Part shown: piece by piece, positions 1-10,251 of the stretch
Position numbering within the stretch: the first letter of the stretch is position 1
Layout: each line of letters begins with the position of its first letter
Assembly (NCBI GenBank): GCA_963576565.1
Contig: OY755045.1
Coordinates: forward strand, 6,135,477 to 6,199,476
Direction of reading: 5' to 3'
Length of the DNA: 64,000 nucleotides
DNA from: Aspidapion aeneum
Lineage: Eukaryota > Arthropoda > Insecta > Coleoptera > Brentidae
Made by a program: the position numbers and the translations under genes
Notes under the pieces: generated by a model
Databases searched by the model: none
What the model saw: the letters and a program-made list of their open reading frames with translations, nothing else
Told to the model about the DNA's origin: nothing

Positions 1-74
1 AAAAATACTGTTTGTTGTCTAGTTTTGGGAGGGCACTGCCCCGTTCCCCTTCCTGTAGTAGCCACCACTGGACA
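1..74 (-). mobile_element. Terminus of a hAT element running off the left edge
   Basis: The stretch ends in tagccaccactg, the reverse complement of a CAGTGG-type hAT terminus. Its first 45 bases are repeated nearly exactly at 919-963, inside the 5' end of the next hAT copy. I read it as the 5' end of a second copy of the same family, lying on the minus strand with its body left of the window. No coding sequence is visible. Confidence 0.5.
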
Positions 75-314
75 ACCTGTATATGATTTGACACAAATAC
101 ATATTAATGATCCCAATTTATATAAAAATACAGATTATATTTTTGTAGAGTGGCGTGTCTCAATAAATTCCTTTACATGAAATGCCTGCTCGATTATTTT
201 AATGACCCAAAAAAGGGAATAAAAAATGACATGCCCCCTCGCCCTTGTCCACAGAACTGAGACTAATAGAGCCACATTTTGGTGTGTTACATTTCTTTTT
301 CTTTATGTGGCAAT

Positions 315-1000
315 TTACAACATCTCATGGGTCTTAGCCTGAATAACCAGAGTCCCCCTCTCTGCCCCCTTTGGCAGTCTTTCTAGATGTAGCACAAGCA
401 TAATTAATATAATTTTTAGGATTTTTAGGTCCGGTCTATGTGGTCCTAAAGATTCTATTTGTAATTGAAGTTCATATATCAACGTATTTAAATTTGCACA
501 GTTAATTATATAACCGACGGTATTTATTTCCATTTTGAAAACAAACAAAAACAAACAATGGACACGCGACCGGCAAGGCTTTTAACTACTGACCTACCCC
601 AAATCAAAACAAACTCACACGTCTTCACTATGGATAGAACCAACAACACGTAGGAAGGGCAACAAACGTTTTTGCACGATGAATATGGCCGACGTCAACT
701 AAAAAAAAACATTTTACGCCCCCGCGCGAGAACAGCCACCCATACACCGCTGAAAAACGGATGAAATTGAAACCTAGCCCCGCGCGGCGCTGCCGGCTTG
801 TAATTATTTACGTTAAAAAGTTCACACAATTAGTCGCTTGTTGTTAACCCCAGATAATAAAAAGAACTAGACAATCATGTCGTAAGGGAAGATTTAACTT
901 TTTTTAAATAAATCAATTAAAAATACTGTTTGTTGTCTAGTTTTGGGAGGGCACTGCCCCGTTGCCCCCCCCCCCCTTTTCTGGTCTGGGACCGCCTCTG
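315..1000 (-). mobile_element. hAT (ZMYM/TTF-type) copy 1, degenerate, with ORF start fragment
   Basis: The copy reads on the minus strand from a hAT-like terminus CAGAGGCGGTCCCAG (complement of 986-1000) through a long leader to a short reading frame at 554-315. That frame starts with the residues MEINTV and INCANLNTL. The same leader and N-terminus recur at 2673-3668 and 49390-51356, where the frame continues into a hAT ZMYM1-like region. Here the similarity stops after about 45 codons and the rest is unrelated, so this is a non-autonomous or decayed derivative. The 3' end lies somewhere in 75-315 and cannot be placed. A run of 13 C near 965 fits the C-rich subtermini of these elements. Confidence 0.6.
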
Positions 1001-1301
1001 CTTTAGAGGGTATAAAGACCTCACCTCTAATAAACAAAGGTCGTTCTACTAGAAAATATTTATATCGTTGTTAACAATTATTGTTTTCATTCTCCATAGT
1101 AATGGACGGTTGGCACGGAGTTGTTTTCCCTTTTTGTTTTCTTTTACGCCTATATTTGGAATTGGATAATAATATGGAAATAAAACTCATTACTTCAGTT
1201 TTTCAGTTTAATTCCCACCAATTTTGATGTTTGTAGGTCAACCTAGAGACCCTGTTCGTATCACATAATTTAATTTTTTTTTTCAATATGTTATACCATA
1301 C
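1001..1301. other. Unclassified AT-rich sequence
   Basis: No reading frame, TIR or tandem structure is recognisable here. It separates the hAT copy from the next TIR element. Confidence 0.4.
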
Positions 1302-1910
1302 CAGGGCTATCAAAACGGACGGGCCACGATCCTCCACTTTGTTGACGTCACATCGGAGGCTGAGTTTTTTTTCGGTCACGTCACGACACAGCTGATTGTC
1401 TTTAAAATATTGAAGTTGGAATGACGTTTCATGAATATTTGATTTTTTTTTAAATAAAGCCGATTTTGAGATTGGTTTTACTATATTCTTGCAGAACAAT
1501 TTTTTTAAAATGTATAATAATCTTTAATTTTTCAGAGCCGCTTCATTAGCTCACACTAAAATTAAATTTAAAGTAGAAGCGAATGTGACAAACACAGTTA
1601 ACAAAGTCAAATAAATATCAAATATAACAGTTGGCATGCAGTACATGGCGGGTAATTTGAATTCAAAATAAGGAATGCTAAATCTTGAAGATTTTTACCT
1701 TTTAGTCATCTGGCATCCCTACAAAAGTTTGGTGTAATATCGGGATGGTGTCTGAGAATATTTCACTAAAATTTCGCGGAAATCTGAACTGCCATTTTGA
1801 AAATATCATAAAAAAACGTCTGACCTCCCATAAGACCCAATGTAAAAGTCAGCCCCCCGAAAACAGCTGATTTTTTCAGGGTCGTGGCCTGTATTTTTTT
1901 GTTGGCCTTG
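1302..1910 (+). mobile_element. TIR family T7, copy A
   Basis: Non-coding element about 609 bp long. It starts CAGGGCTATC and ends GGCCTTG, whose complement CAAGGCCAAC forms the other terminus. A GC-rich subterminal inverted repeat (GGCCACGATCC against GGCCACGACCC) lies near both ends. The unit is repeated directly downstream (copy B) and inverted at 38088-38803 (copy C). The base string gttatac occurs just left of the element and just after its right end, a possible target duplication. No transposase is present, so the superfamily is not settled; a CAGGG start resembles hAT. Overlapping open frames are chance. Confidence 0.7.
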
Positions 1911-1913
1911 GTT

Positions 1914-2514
1914 ATACATGCAGGGCAAAATGGACGGGCCACGATCCTCCACTTTGTTGACGTCACATCCGGGGCTGATTTTTTTTTGATGGTCACGTTA
2001 CGACACAGCTGAGTTGGAATGACGTTTCATGGATATTTGATTTTTTTTTAATGAAGCCGTTTTTGAGATTATTTTTACTTTATTCTGGCAGAACAATTTT
2101 TTTTAAATGTATAGAAAGCCCTAATTTTTCATAGCCGCTTCATTAGCTCACACAAAAATTAAGTTTAAAGCAGAAGCGAATGTGACAATCACATATGACA
2201 AAGTCAAATACATGTCAAATATAACAGTTGGCATGTGGTACATGGCGGGTAATTTGAATTCAAAATAAGGAATGCTAAATTTTGAAGATTTTAACCTTTT
2301 AATCATGTTGCTTCCTTACCAACATTTGGTGGAATATCGGGATGGTGTCTGAGAATATTTGACTGAAATTTTGCGGAAATCTGTAGTGCCATTTTGAAAA
2401 TATCATAAAAAAACGTCTGACCTCCCATAAGACCCAATGTAAAATTCAGCCCCGGGAGAACAGGTGATTTTTTCAGGGTCGTGGCCTCTATTTTTGTGTT
2501 GGCCTTGATACATG
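1914..2514 (+). mobile_element. TIR family T7, copy B, with 7-bp target duplications
   Basis: Element 1921-2507 (587 bp) is bracketed by exact direct repeats atacatg at 1914-1920 and 2508-2514. It begins CAGGGC and ends GGCCTTG. Copy A abuts it on the left, so B inserted right beside A, or A beside B. The body has no coding capacity; it contains the shared block on DNA like acgtcacatcc and the subterminal GGCCACG repeats. Confidence 0.8.
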
Positions 2515-2529
2515 CTATGCTCTAGGTTA

Positions 2530-2672
2530 ACCTGGTTTAAAAAATGGTTCAGGGAGAAAATTTTGAGTGCCCTTTTTTTACCTTTCTAGCCCGCACAGCA
2601 ATAGCTTAAAAAGCTATTGTTTCCGACAAAAAAAAATTGATAAGTCAAAAATGTGTTATTTATGTGTGTATG
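2530..2672. repeat. Fragment of a dispersed repeat terminus
   Basis: Bases 2575-2640 match, with divergence, the ctagcc...gcaatggc block found in the opposite orientation at 9155-9200 and 18490-18533. It is a worn terminus of that dispersed family, lying against the 5' end of the next hAT copy. Confidence 0.45.
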
Positions 2673-3668
2673 CAGTGGCGGCTGCTACAGGGATTTATTT
2701 AGAAAAAGTTAAATCTTTTTTTATGACATGTTTAGTTCTTTTTTTTAGTCTGTGGTTAACTGGGTAAACTTTTTTAGCGCGGGGGCTAAGGTATGTTTGT
2801 TTTAGTTGACTACGGCCATATTTATCGTGCCAAACCGTTCGTTGCCCTTCCTACATGTTGCCGGTTCAATCCATAGTGAAGACGTATGAGTTTGTTTTGA
2901 TTTGGGGTGCGTCAGGGTCAGTTGTTAAAAGCCTTGCCGGTCGCCTGTCCATTGTTTGTTTTTGTTTTTGTTTATTTTCGTTATGGAAATAAATACCGTC
3001 GATTGTATAATTAACTGTGCACATTTAAATACGTTGACATATGAACTTCGATTACAAATAAACTCTTTAGGGCTACATAGACCGTACCTAAAAATCCTAA
3101 ATACTAACCAAAATTTTAGTGCAAGTAATAAAAACTTATACGATGCTGAAAACTGGTTGTGCGGTTGTGAAAAACGAAATCCTTTTTTTTTGCTTTATTT
3201 GTCTTATTATGAACAATCCACGAAGTGATCCTGCGTGGGTGACAAAAGGAATGTGTGATATCAAGCACTTTAGTGAAAAGTTAAAGACACAAAGGAAGTG
3301 CTACTTATTTAAATAACCACACAGAATTTTCTATGCTAGGCAAGACTGATATTTGGTGCCAATTGAATAGTGCCTATAGGCAAAACATTACCAAACATAA
3401 TGAAAATGTGGCAAAAAATAGACATTTAGTTAGTAGGTTAATAGACTGTTTAAAATTCTGTGGGATTTTTGAGGTTTCTCTACGGGGCCATTAAAAATAA
3501 AAGCGACTGGACTTTATCTATAAACAAATAAACTAAAAACTACACCAAGTAGCTGCTTGTTTAGAAACTACTAAAGTAAAATTGTTTCGGTAAGTTTTTT
3601 ATCTCATTTTTCATGCAATTTAAATTTCTGCCCCCCCCCCCAACTTATAACGTCACCAGCCGCCACTG
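2673..3668 (+). mobile_element. hAT (ZMYM/TTF-type) copy 2, both termini present
   Basis: About 1.0 kb, starting CAGTGGCGGCTG at 2673 and ending CAGCCGCCACTG at 3657-3668, a perfect 12-bp terminal inverted repeat of hAT type. I could not see an exact 8-bp target duplication outside it. A C-run at 3632-3641 sits near the 3' end. The interior has the leader shared with copies 1 and 3 and the broken coding region listed separately. Most of the transposase (catalytic and dimerisation regions) is missing, so it is an internal-deletion derivative. Confidence 0.8.
2983..3493 (+). pseudogene. hAT transposase-like (ZMYM1-type) N-terminal remnant
   Basis: The frame starts MEINTVDCIINCAHLNTL and runs to about 3228, then continues after a frameshift as FFCFICLI...DPAWVTKGMCDIKHF (3183-3280). 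After a further break near 3310-3345, a third piece reads QLNSAYRQNITKHNENVAKN, then SRLIDCLKFCGIFEVSLRGH and a stop at about 3491. These blocks are the TTF/ZMYM-type zinc-binding region and the adjoining HNE...KNR...I.C..FCG..E..LRGH segment of hAT-derived ZMYM1-like proteins. What is known of the family: the full proteins continue several hundred residues into a DDE/RNase H-like catalytic fold and a C-terminal dimerisation domain, absent here. It cannot make active transposase. Confidence 0.75.
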
Positions 3669-4206
3669 GTGGTCACTTAACTTGGAACACTATGTATAAT
3701 AAATCTGTCATGGATCCATTAATTTTTTGTTATAAACATCAGGTTTTTGTTATCCCAGCGCAGTTTTCTCCTGAATATTTATGTGAAGCCGACATTTTTA
3801 TCAAAATCTTTATTCAACAGGAAGGACTGGCAATTTTTCAAAATTTGGCGCTAAAGAACGAACGTGTAAGGGTTAATACGTCGTAACTTTGCCAAACTAT
3901 ATTTGTAAAATATTTTATAAATAGATATTCCACAAACTTGTGCCAACTTTTCGAAATATTAAAGCATGAAAAATCATGTATTAAATCCAAACACCCCTAA
4001 GTATACATTGTATTATTTAATCAACATTTAAGGGTTCTAAAGGAAATTGTGACATTTTTTTGACAAAATTCAAGTTTTTAAAAATTAAGGAAAACATTTA
4101 GAGATCAAACAAGTTTCGTGGCTAATCGGGTAAAAAGGAGTTTTTGTTTCTCTCATAATTTTCCGTAGGTAGCTTGAAAGCTTAACCTCACGGGGGGGTC
4201 CAAGAT
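3669..4206. other. No gene seen; edge of a degenerate repeat
   Basis: AT-rich sequence with short chance frames only. From about 4150 it belongs to a diverged dispersed repeat (ggtccaagatctaatg motif) that also occurs at about 28115-28470 and is split here by the foldback element. Confidence 0.45.
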
Positions 4207-5117
4207 CTAATGAACGGCTCTGGAACAAAATAGCGATGTACAAAATAGCGAGTATTAAAATAACGGTATCGAAATAGCGATGTAATGAAAGGGCGACTAT
4301 CAAAATAGCGATGTAACAAAATAGCGATGTAACAAAATAGCGATTGTAACAAAATAGCGATGTAACAAAATGACGATGTAACAAAATAGCGACTATCAAA
4401 ATAGCGATGTACCAATATAGCGACTATCAGAATAGCGATGTAACAAAATAGCGACTATCAAAATAGCGATGTAGCAAAATAGCGACTATCAAAATAGCGA
4501 TATTTCGGTTCCGTTTTGGCATATAGTTCGACTAAATGGTTTCATATTTAGAAATTTTTTCAAAAAAAAAAACTTTCCAGGGATCCTAGAGGGTGTAAAT
4601 CCGAACCGAACCAGCATATTTTAAAAAAAAACTCTTCAGACGTCTTTTCCGGAATCCTAGAGAGTGTGAATCCGAGCCGAATTCGGTTCAGATCGGTTCG
4701 CTTCGGTTCGGATTCAAACCCTCTAGGATCCCGGAAAAGAATCAGGGAAGTTTTTTTTTGAAAAAATAAGCTGGTATAGTCAAAATACCAAAGGATATAA
4801 TAGCGCATTTCGGTTCGTTTCGGTTTGGATTGGCTTGATTCGATTCAGTTTGGTTTGATTCGGTATTTTGGTATGTACATCGCTATTTTGATACATCGCT
4901 ATTTTGATACATCGCTATTTTGATTGTCGCTATTTTGATATATCGCCATTTTGATTGTCGCTATTTTGATACATCGCTAATTTGATATGTCGCTGTTTTG
5001 TTACAAACGTTATTTTGATTCATCGCTATTTTGATAGTCGCTATTTCATTACATCGCTATTTTGATAGTCGCTATTTCATTACTCGCTATTTCGTGCGCA
5101 GCAGAGCCCTAATGAAC
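4207..5117. mobile_element. Foldback transposon with subrepeat arms and 9-bp target duplication
   Basis: Element 4216-5108 (893 bp) starts GGCTCTG and ends CAGAGCC. It is flanked by exact 9-bp direct repeats ctaatgaac (4207-4215 and 5109-5117). The related locus near 28137 shows the unoccupied site (agatctaatggacatct). The left arm is a tandem run of about 12-24-bp subrepeats of the type aaaatagcgactatc and aaaatagcgatgtaac. The right arm is the same run inverted (catcgctattttgat). Between the arms lies a second inverted repeat around 4575-4765, with GAATCCTAGAG and CCGAACCGAA motifs facing their complements. Long modular inverted repeats with 9-bp duplications resemble Drosophila Foldback/Mutator-like elements. 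There is no transposase; minus-strand frames here simply translate the repeats. Confidence 0.85.
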
Positions 5118-5887
5118 ATCTAATAAGTGTTGACAGTTAACTGTTTCGTCCTTAGGGACCCCTAAGAACACTGCTTGGTCAATGTGACACCCTTGCGAAG
5201 TTAATTAGACGGTTTTGTCTCTAATTCTATGTAAATAGTGAAAAAACTCTTGCAAGAAGCGCCATCTACCGAGATACGAGGGAAACTAGAACAAGAGCAG
5301 GCGAAAATAAACTGCTATTTATATCGATCAATGAAAAGATCGATTGCAAATAAAAAGAAACAAACAATCCGTGGCCTACGACAGCTCTTCTGCCTTTCAG
5401 GCCAGATCAACGCTGAATTAGCGTTTTTTACCCGCCATCAGACACGTGAGCGTCAATCAGCGGAATTTTTAAGCCAAATAATACTAACAAACGTCAAATT
5501 TAGTACCCGTGAATTTAAAATTCAAACTAACGTGTTAAATAACCCCTCTCCTCCTGGAAAAAAATTATTACATAAATAATGTTTCCGTTAATTCCCCCCT
5601 TCCCTCCTAGATTTAGCCCCAAGATCCGTGCTTGTGTCCTTGAAAAGAAAATTGTCCAAGCTGTAATATTATCCTAGGGCGATAACAGTCGTGTAAGTTA
5701 ATACCCTTCTTTTATGTACATGTTCTTTTTTTATCAACAGATATTTTTATTAAAATAAATCAAGTTTTGATTGGATTTTTAATGGTATTGTGTTTTTTTA
5801 TGAAACCAGACGTATCTAAGTTATCTATTACATTTTGTAATAAACTTCTTTAAGATGTCCTTGTGATATCTCAATGAGGGCTTAATT
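5118..5887. repeat. Right part of the diverged dispersed repeat; no gene recognised
   Basis: The first about 350 bases resemble 28145-28460 in order of motifs (gttaactgttt, gaaactag, gtcaatgctga-like blocks), so this is the other half of the repeat split by the foldback. A 113-codon frame at 5238-5579 falls inside. It has a lysine/glutamine-rich composition and no domain I recognise, and its counterpart at 28.2-28.5 kb is not open in the same frame, so I do not call it a gene. The rest is AT-rich and featureless. Confidence 0.4.
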
Positions 5888-6147
5888 AGGGTGACCAGAC
5901 ATACCCTTTTTTTAGAGTATTATACTCTTTTGATCCTTGGAAACCAACTACTCTTTTTTTCTCCAATTTTAAGCAAAATATACTTTTTTGGCCAACGAAG
6001 GCCAAACCATTATAATTTAACTTGTGAGGAATTTATAGACAAATAATTAGTCCTCACAAATACAACAAAGAACAAAAGCAGAAAATTCTATCAATTTTAT
6101 TATAATTTTTAGCCATCTACAACTACAACAACAGACCCAAAAAAAAA

Positions 6148-7210
6148 ATGAGCATGAAGTTAGCGAAGCACCCATCGCAGATCGAATCGTGACTAGGTGG
6201 ATAATTTGCCGTTAATTAGTCGTGAATTAGTTGTGGAAAAATTAATTTTGTCGCTCTAATTTTTGACTGTTTACGAGGGTGCTTCGCTAACTTCATATGA
6301 AGTTAGCTAAGCACCCTCAAAAACGGTCAAAAATAAGAGCGACAAAATTAATTTTTCCACAACTAATTCACGAATAATTAGGGGCAAATTATCTACCATA
6401 TTTGATTTTGATAAAAGCCATTTTTACGAGGGTGCTTCGCTAACTTCATATGAAGTTAGCTAAGCACCCTCAAAAACGGTCAAAAATAAGAGCGACAAAA
6501 TTAATTTTTCCACAACTAATTCACGACTAATTAGCGGCAAATTATCCACCATATTCGATTTTGATAAAAGCCACTTATACGAGGGTGCTTCGCTAACTTA
6601 ATATGAAGTTAGCGAAGCACCCTCATAAACGGTCATAAATAAGAGCGACAAAATTAATTTTTCCACAACTAATTCACGACTAATTAGGGGCAAATTATCC
6701 ACCATATTTGATTTTGATAAAAGCCATTTTTACGAGGGTGCTTCGCTAACTTCATATGAAGTAAGCGAAGCACCCTCAAAAACGGTCAAAAATAAGAGCG
6801 ACAAAATTAATTTTTCCACAACTAATTCACGACTAATTAGCGGCAAATTATCCACCATATTCGAATTTGATAAAACCCATTTTTACGAGGGTGCTTCGCT
6901 AACTTGATATGAAGTTAGCGAAGCACCCTCAAAAAGGGTAAAAAATAAGAGCGACAAAATTATTTTTTCCACAACTAATCCACGACTAATTAGCGTCAAA
7001 TTATCCACCATATTCGATTTTGATAAAAGCCATTTTTACTAGGGTGCTTCGCTAACTTTATATGAAGTTAGCGAAGCACCCTCAAAAACGGTCAAAAATA
7101 TGGGCGACAAAATTAATTTTTCCACAACTAATTCACGACTAATTAACGGCAAATTATCCACCTAGTAGCGATTCGATCTGCCATGGGTGCTTCGCTAACT
7201 TCATGCTCAT
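6148..7210. mobile_element. TIR element made of palindrome-joined tandem units
   Basis: The 1063-bp element begins ATGAGCATGAAGTTAGCGAA. Its last 42 bases are the inverted complement with one mismatch, so the TIR is about 42 bp and runs to GCAGATCGAATCG. It sits in an A-tract, and runs of eight A flank both ends, a possible 8-bp duplication. Inside are about six direct units of about 152 bp plus one inverted unit. Every unit junction is a near-perfect 44-bp palindrome centred on cttcat/atgaag (about 6297, 6450, 6600, 6753, 6907, 7061). Each unit carries its own gaagttagcgaagcaccctc inverted ends. No coding sequence is present. Confidence 0.8.
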
Positions 7211-7444
7211 AAAAAAAACTAATAATTTTTGCGATGATGTCCGTCCATCTATTGGGTACACAATAACTTAAAAGACAATAAACCGATTTTAACGACATTC
7301 GGTCCAAAATTTTGTGGTTCGTAAATGTATAAGTATAAGACCATTATTAGTTTTAAATGTGGGTGGGAGGATGCAAAGAAGATAGCCCCCTCAAGCTTAA
7401 AACCCCCTTGCAAACGAAAGTAGCATAATTTATATAACTTTTAA
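7211..7444. other. Intervening AT-rich sequence
   Basis: No gene or repeat boundary recognised between the palindrome-unit element and the MITE. Confidence 0.35.
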
Positions 7445-7622
7445 CAGTGGCGTATAGAAAAAAAAGTTTCGGGATGGGCCCAAGTCACTTTTGGAGGGGG
7501 CCCGAGAGTCCATAAGGCCATATTTTATGCTATTTTATTTTTGTATTCATGAAATATGTGGAAAAAATCTTAAAAAATCTTAGCTTCGGGGGGGACCCAG
7601 GCCCCCCTTATATACGCCACTG
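7445..7622. mobile_element. hAT-like MITE of the CAGTGGCG type
   Basis: 178 bp with perfect termini CAGTGGCGTATA and TATACGCCACTG and GC-rich G/C-run subtermini (gggcccg, ggggggg). The core (ttcatgaaatatgtgg) is shared with shorter relatives at 18525-18610, 38485-38605, 42545-42662, 47083-47221 and 61063-61190. No clear 8-bp target duplication remains. Confidence 0.7.
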
Positions 7623-8383
7623 AAACTCAAACTGCGAAGCTTGTGCTTTCAAAACTAACCAAACATTTTTCATTTGATACCATTTTTTTAGAAAATTTTT
7701 GCGCCAGTCATTCTAGGAATTAATGAATTTTATAGAAATTGTTCTTTCGTTTGTTCTACAAATTATTTTCTGAAGCTCGATTTTTTCCGAAAAGTACCTA
7801 CCGTAATTTTTTAAATATTGTATAAACCGTATTCTGCAGCATTATTTCTTCTGAAAAGCATTTAACTATTTTATTGTCTGCGGCGCCATTTTTTCCCAAA
7901 ATTAGATTTTAATATTTACGCCTCCAGTGCAATTTTTTTTCTCTACAAATTTTTTTTTGGCGCTACTTTTTCCGGAAAATACCTAATTTTTCTAAAATTT
8001 TCGCCTGTGGAGCAATTTTTCCTAATTTTCTAGTCGATTTTTAGCCGTCTCGTCCCTCTCGCCCCTCTTGCTCCCCACCAACGCCAAGAAATTGTAGGCG
8101 ACCTATCTGTTTTTTGCATTATTTCAAAAAACTGTCACTAGCATTAATGGATTTTGACGAAAATCTAATCAGCTCGTTAGAGTGTGGAACACTATTTTAT
8201 CTGAAAATATTATAAAAACCGATTCAGCAGTTTAGGAGCTATCGTGTTACGGACAGAAATAATATACACACACACACGCAGACAGACATCACGACGATAT
8301 TGCTGGGATAGGTCAAAATGCACCCAAATAACACATTTTTGGTGTTATCTCAAAAAAATACTCTGCCAATATATGGGCCCCTA
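7623..8383. repeat. Worn repeat with RTE-like 3' tail motif
   Basis: 8140-8340 repeats, with about the same order of blocks, the sequence at 18260-18480: gctcgttagagt, an AAAACCGATTCAGCAG-like block, gtgttacggac, a CA-rich microsatellite and acatcacgacgatattgct. Such conserved frames ahead of a CA/CAGA microsatellite are typical of insect non-LTR 3' UTRs. There is no coding part. 7640-8090 holds degenerate 100-bp-scale repeats of a ttttttccgaaaa block. Confidence 0.4.
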
Positions 8384-8920
8384 AGCTCACACTAGGTACT
8401 ATAGTTATGTGAGCTAATATAACTAAAAACTGAAATATATTTTGTTCAACTCCACACTAAATTACCTTTTGTTTGATACCACACAAGCCATGTTTTGACT
8501 TAAACTCAAATTTTTGAAATCCACCCCCACCCTTAAAAAAAACAAAAACTAAAATGTATTTTGTTGAACTCCAGACTTAATTACCTTTCGTTTGATATCA
8601 CACACGCCATATTTTCACTTAAACTCTAATTTTTGAAATATACCCCCACCCTTTTTTTTTAAATAAATTAAAATGTATTTTGTTTAACTCCAGACTCAAT
8701 TACCTTTCGTTTGATATCACACACGCCATATTTTCACATAAACTCTAATTTTTGAAATCTATCCCCACCCTTTTATTTGGTTTGTGTTCGGTGGATTTTA
8801 TTCATTTTTAAATGGGACCATCTCGACCCAAGACCCAGCCCAGGTACCAAATTTCATTAAAATCGGCCAAGCGGTTTTTAAGTTATGCGCGTTGGTCGTT
8901 ACAGACAGACATACAGACAC

Positions 8921-8959
<39 letters not shown>

Positions 8960-9136
8960 TACAGACAGACAGATAGACAGACAGACAGACAGACAGACGG
9001 CGCAACAAAAAAGTTTCAAAATCATCTGAAACGCAAAGATATATAAAAATTTTTAAAATCGGAGCAACTTTTTTTTTCTCGAAAAAATTAGGATCACCAT
9101 AGCTCACACTACTATAGTATAGTATATGTGTGAGCT
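8384..9136 (+). mobile_element. Hairpin-ended non-coding element, copy 1
   Basis: The unit is bounded on each side by its own stem-loop built from AGCTCACAC and GTGTGAGCT (8384-8417 and 9101-9136). The body contains three direct subrepeats of about 120 bp (tcaattacctttcgtttgat...) at 8450-8775, then a conserved AATCGGCCAAGCGGTTTT block, and a long CAGA microsatellite at about 8900-8998. A second copy follows at once and an inverted one lies at 28963-29519. No protein is encoded; the frames across the CAGA run are artefacts. Confidence 0.6.
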
Positions 9137-9226
9137 AAAAATTTTTTTTGTCCAAAATAATACCTTCTCTAGCCATTGCTACGCGAGCTAGGAAGGTAAA
9201 ATACTCTGCCAATCTATGGGCACCTA
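9137..9226 (+). repeat. Linker repeat between hairpin-ended elements
   Basis: Carries the aaaataataccttctctag...gctaggaaggtaaa block, also seen at 18481-18533 and, decayed, at 2575-2640. Confidence 0.45.
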
Positions 9227-9528
9227 AGCTCACACTATGTACTATAGTTATAGTGTACGTGTGAGCTAATATAACTAAAAACTGAAATATATTTTATTGA
9301 ACTCCAGACTCAATTACCTTTCGTTTGATATCACACACGCCATATTTTTACATACTCTAATTTTTGAAATATACTCCCACCCTTTTATTTAGCTTGTGTT
9401 TGGTGGATTTTGTTCATTTTTAAATGGGACCATCTCGACTCAAAACCCAGCGTAGGTATCAAATTTCATTAAAATCGGGCAAGCGGTTTTTGAGTTATGC
9501 GCGTTGGTGGTTACAGACAGACAGACAT

Positions 9529-9566
<38 letters not shown>

Positions 9567-9703
9567 GGCGCAACAAAAAAGTTTCAAAATCATCTGAAAC
9601 CCAAAGATATATAAGAATTTTTAAAATCGGAGCAACTTTTTTTTCTCGAAAAAATTAGGATCACTATAGCTCACACTACTATAGTATAGTAGTAGTGTGA
9701 GCT
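9227..9703 (+). mobile_element. Hairpin-ended non-coding element, copy 2
   Basis: Bounded by stem-loops at 9227-9267 and 9668-9703 (AGCTCACAC...GTGTGAGCT). The body matches copy 1 but has only one of the 120-bp subrepeats, and its CAGA microsatellite (about 9515-9567) is shorter. Confidence 0.6.
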
Positions 9704-9719
9704 AAAAATTGGTCACCCT

Positions 9720-10147
9720 ACTGTATCGTTATCAGACGTTGAATTAAGCCGATATGTATAGCTGCCGAAAAATCCCATAAAATTTAGAGCATTCCCTGGA
9801 TACGCTCGTCTCTGTCCTGTTTTTATTTTTATTTATTGCGTCTTTTCTGTATCTTAGACATCCGTCTTTTTCCCATCATGGGCTTCTTCAGATATCGCGA
9901 TACCAATAAAATACCGCATACTTTCTATTTTTTTAACTCAAATGCAAGAAGACTTATCAAAATTATCCCGTTAAACTTCATGTAAATTGTTCAATAACTT
10001 TTTTATACGACTGTCTTGTAAAAGGGGGTATTGCGCACGGAGAACACGATTTGAAAATGGCATTTTCCTACTTGCGTGCGTAAAAATGCATTTTTACGCA
10101 CGCATTTGCGTGCGGATAGTTGAACTTTCCGCACATCGTGAATTTTA
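9720..10147. other. No gene; contains a self-complementary block
   Basis: Includes a palindrome at about 10072-10112 (gcgtgcgtaaaaatgcat against its complement). On the minus strand, 9850-9901 resembles a decayed hammerhead motif (see findings). Otherwise AT-rich and unclassified. Confidence 0.4.
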
Positions 10148-10251
10148 GGCCTAATTAGACTTATTGACCCATTTATAAACTCAATTAAATTAAAAATGAG
10201 GCCTAGTTAGACTTATTGACCCATTTATAAACTCAATTAAATTAAAAATGA
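10148..10251 (+). repeat. Two-copy 52-bp tandem duplication
   Basis: The block beginning ggcctaattagacttattga is followed directly by a copy beginning ggcctagttag; the two differ by one base. Confidence 0.9.

Larger units (their letters stand above)
5888..9719. mobile_element. Possible outer TIR element hosting nested repeats
   Basis: AGGGTGACCAG at 5888-5898 faces TTGGTCACCCT ending at 9719, a roughly 10-bp inverted repeat resembling the AGGGTTACCAG ends of the hAT fragment at 59306-60320. If real, this is a host element of about 3.8 kb into which the palindrome-unit element, a MITE and two hairpin-ended elements were inserted. No target duplication is visible and no transposase remains, so the pairing may be coincidence. 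Confidence 0.35.

Noticed and set aside
4085..4415. Minus-strand frames rich in HRYF and ILL repeats
   Set aside because: They translate the tandem arm of the foldback element; repeat period, not protein selection, explains them.
5238..5579. 113-codon basic frame
   Set aside because: Lies in a dispersed repeat whose other copy (28.2-28.5 kb) is not open; no domain.
8784..9107. Open frames of 74-81 codons rich in CysLeuSerVal or ThrAspArgGln repeats
   Set aside because: They are translations of the CAGA microsatellite on both strands.
5888..9719. Firm claim of a 3.8-kb hAT host element
   Set aside because: Only a 10-bp inverted pair and no target duplication; kept as a low-confidence feature.
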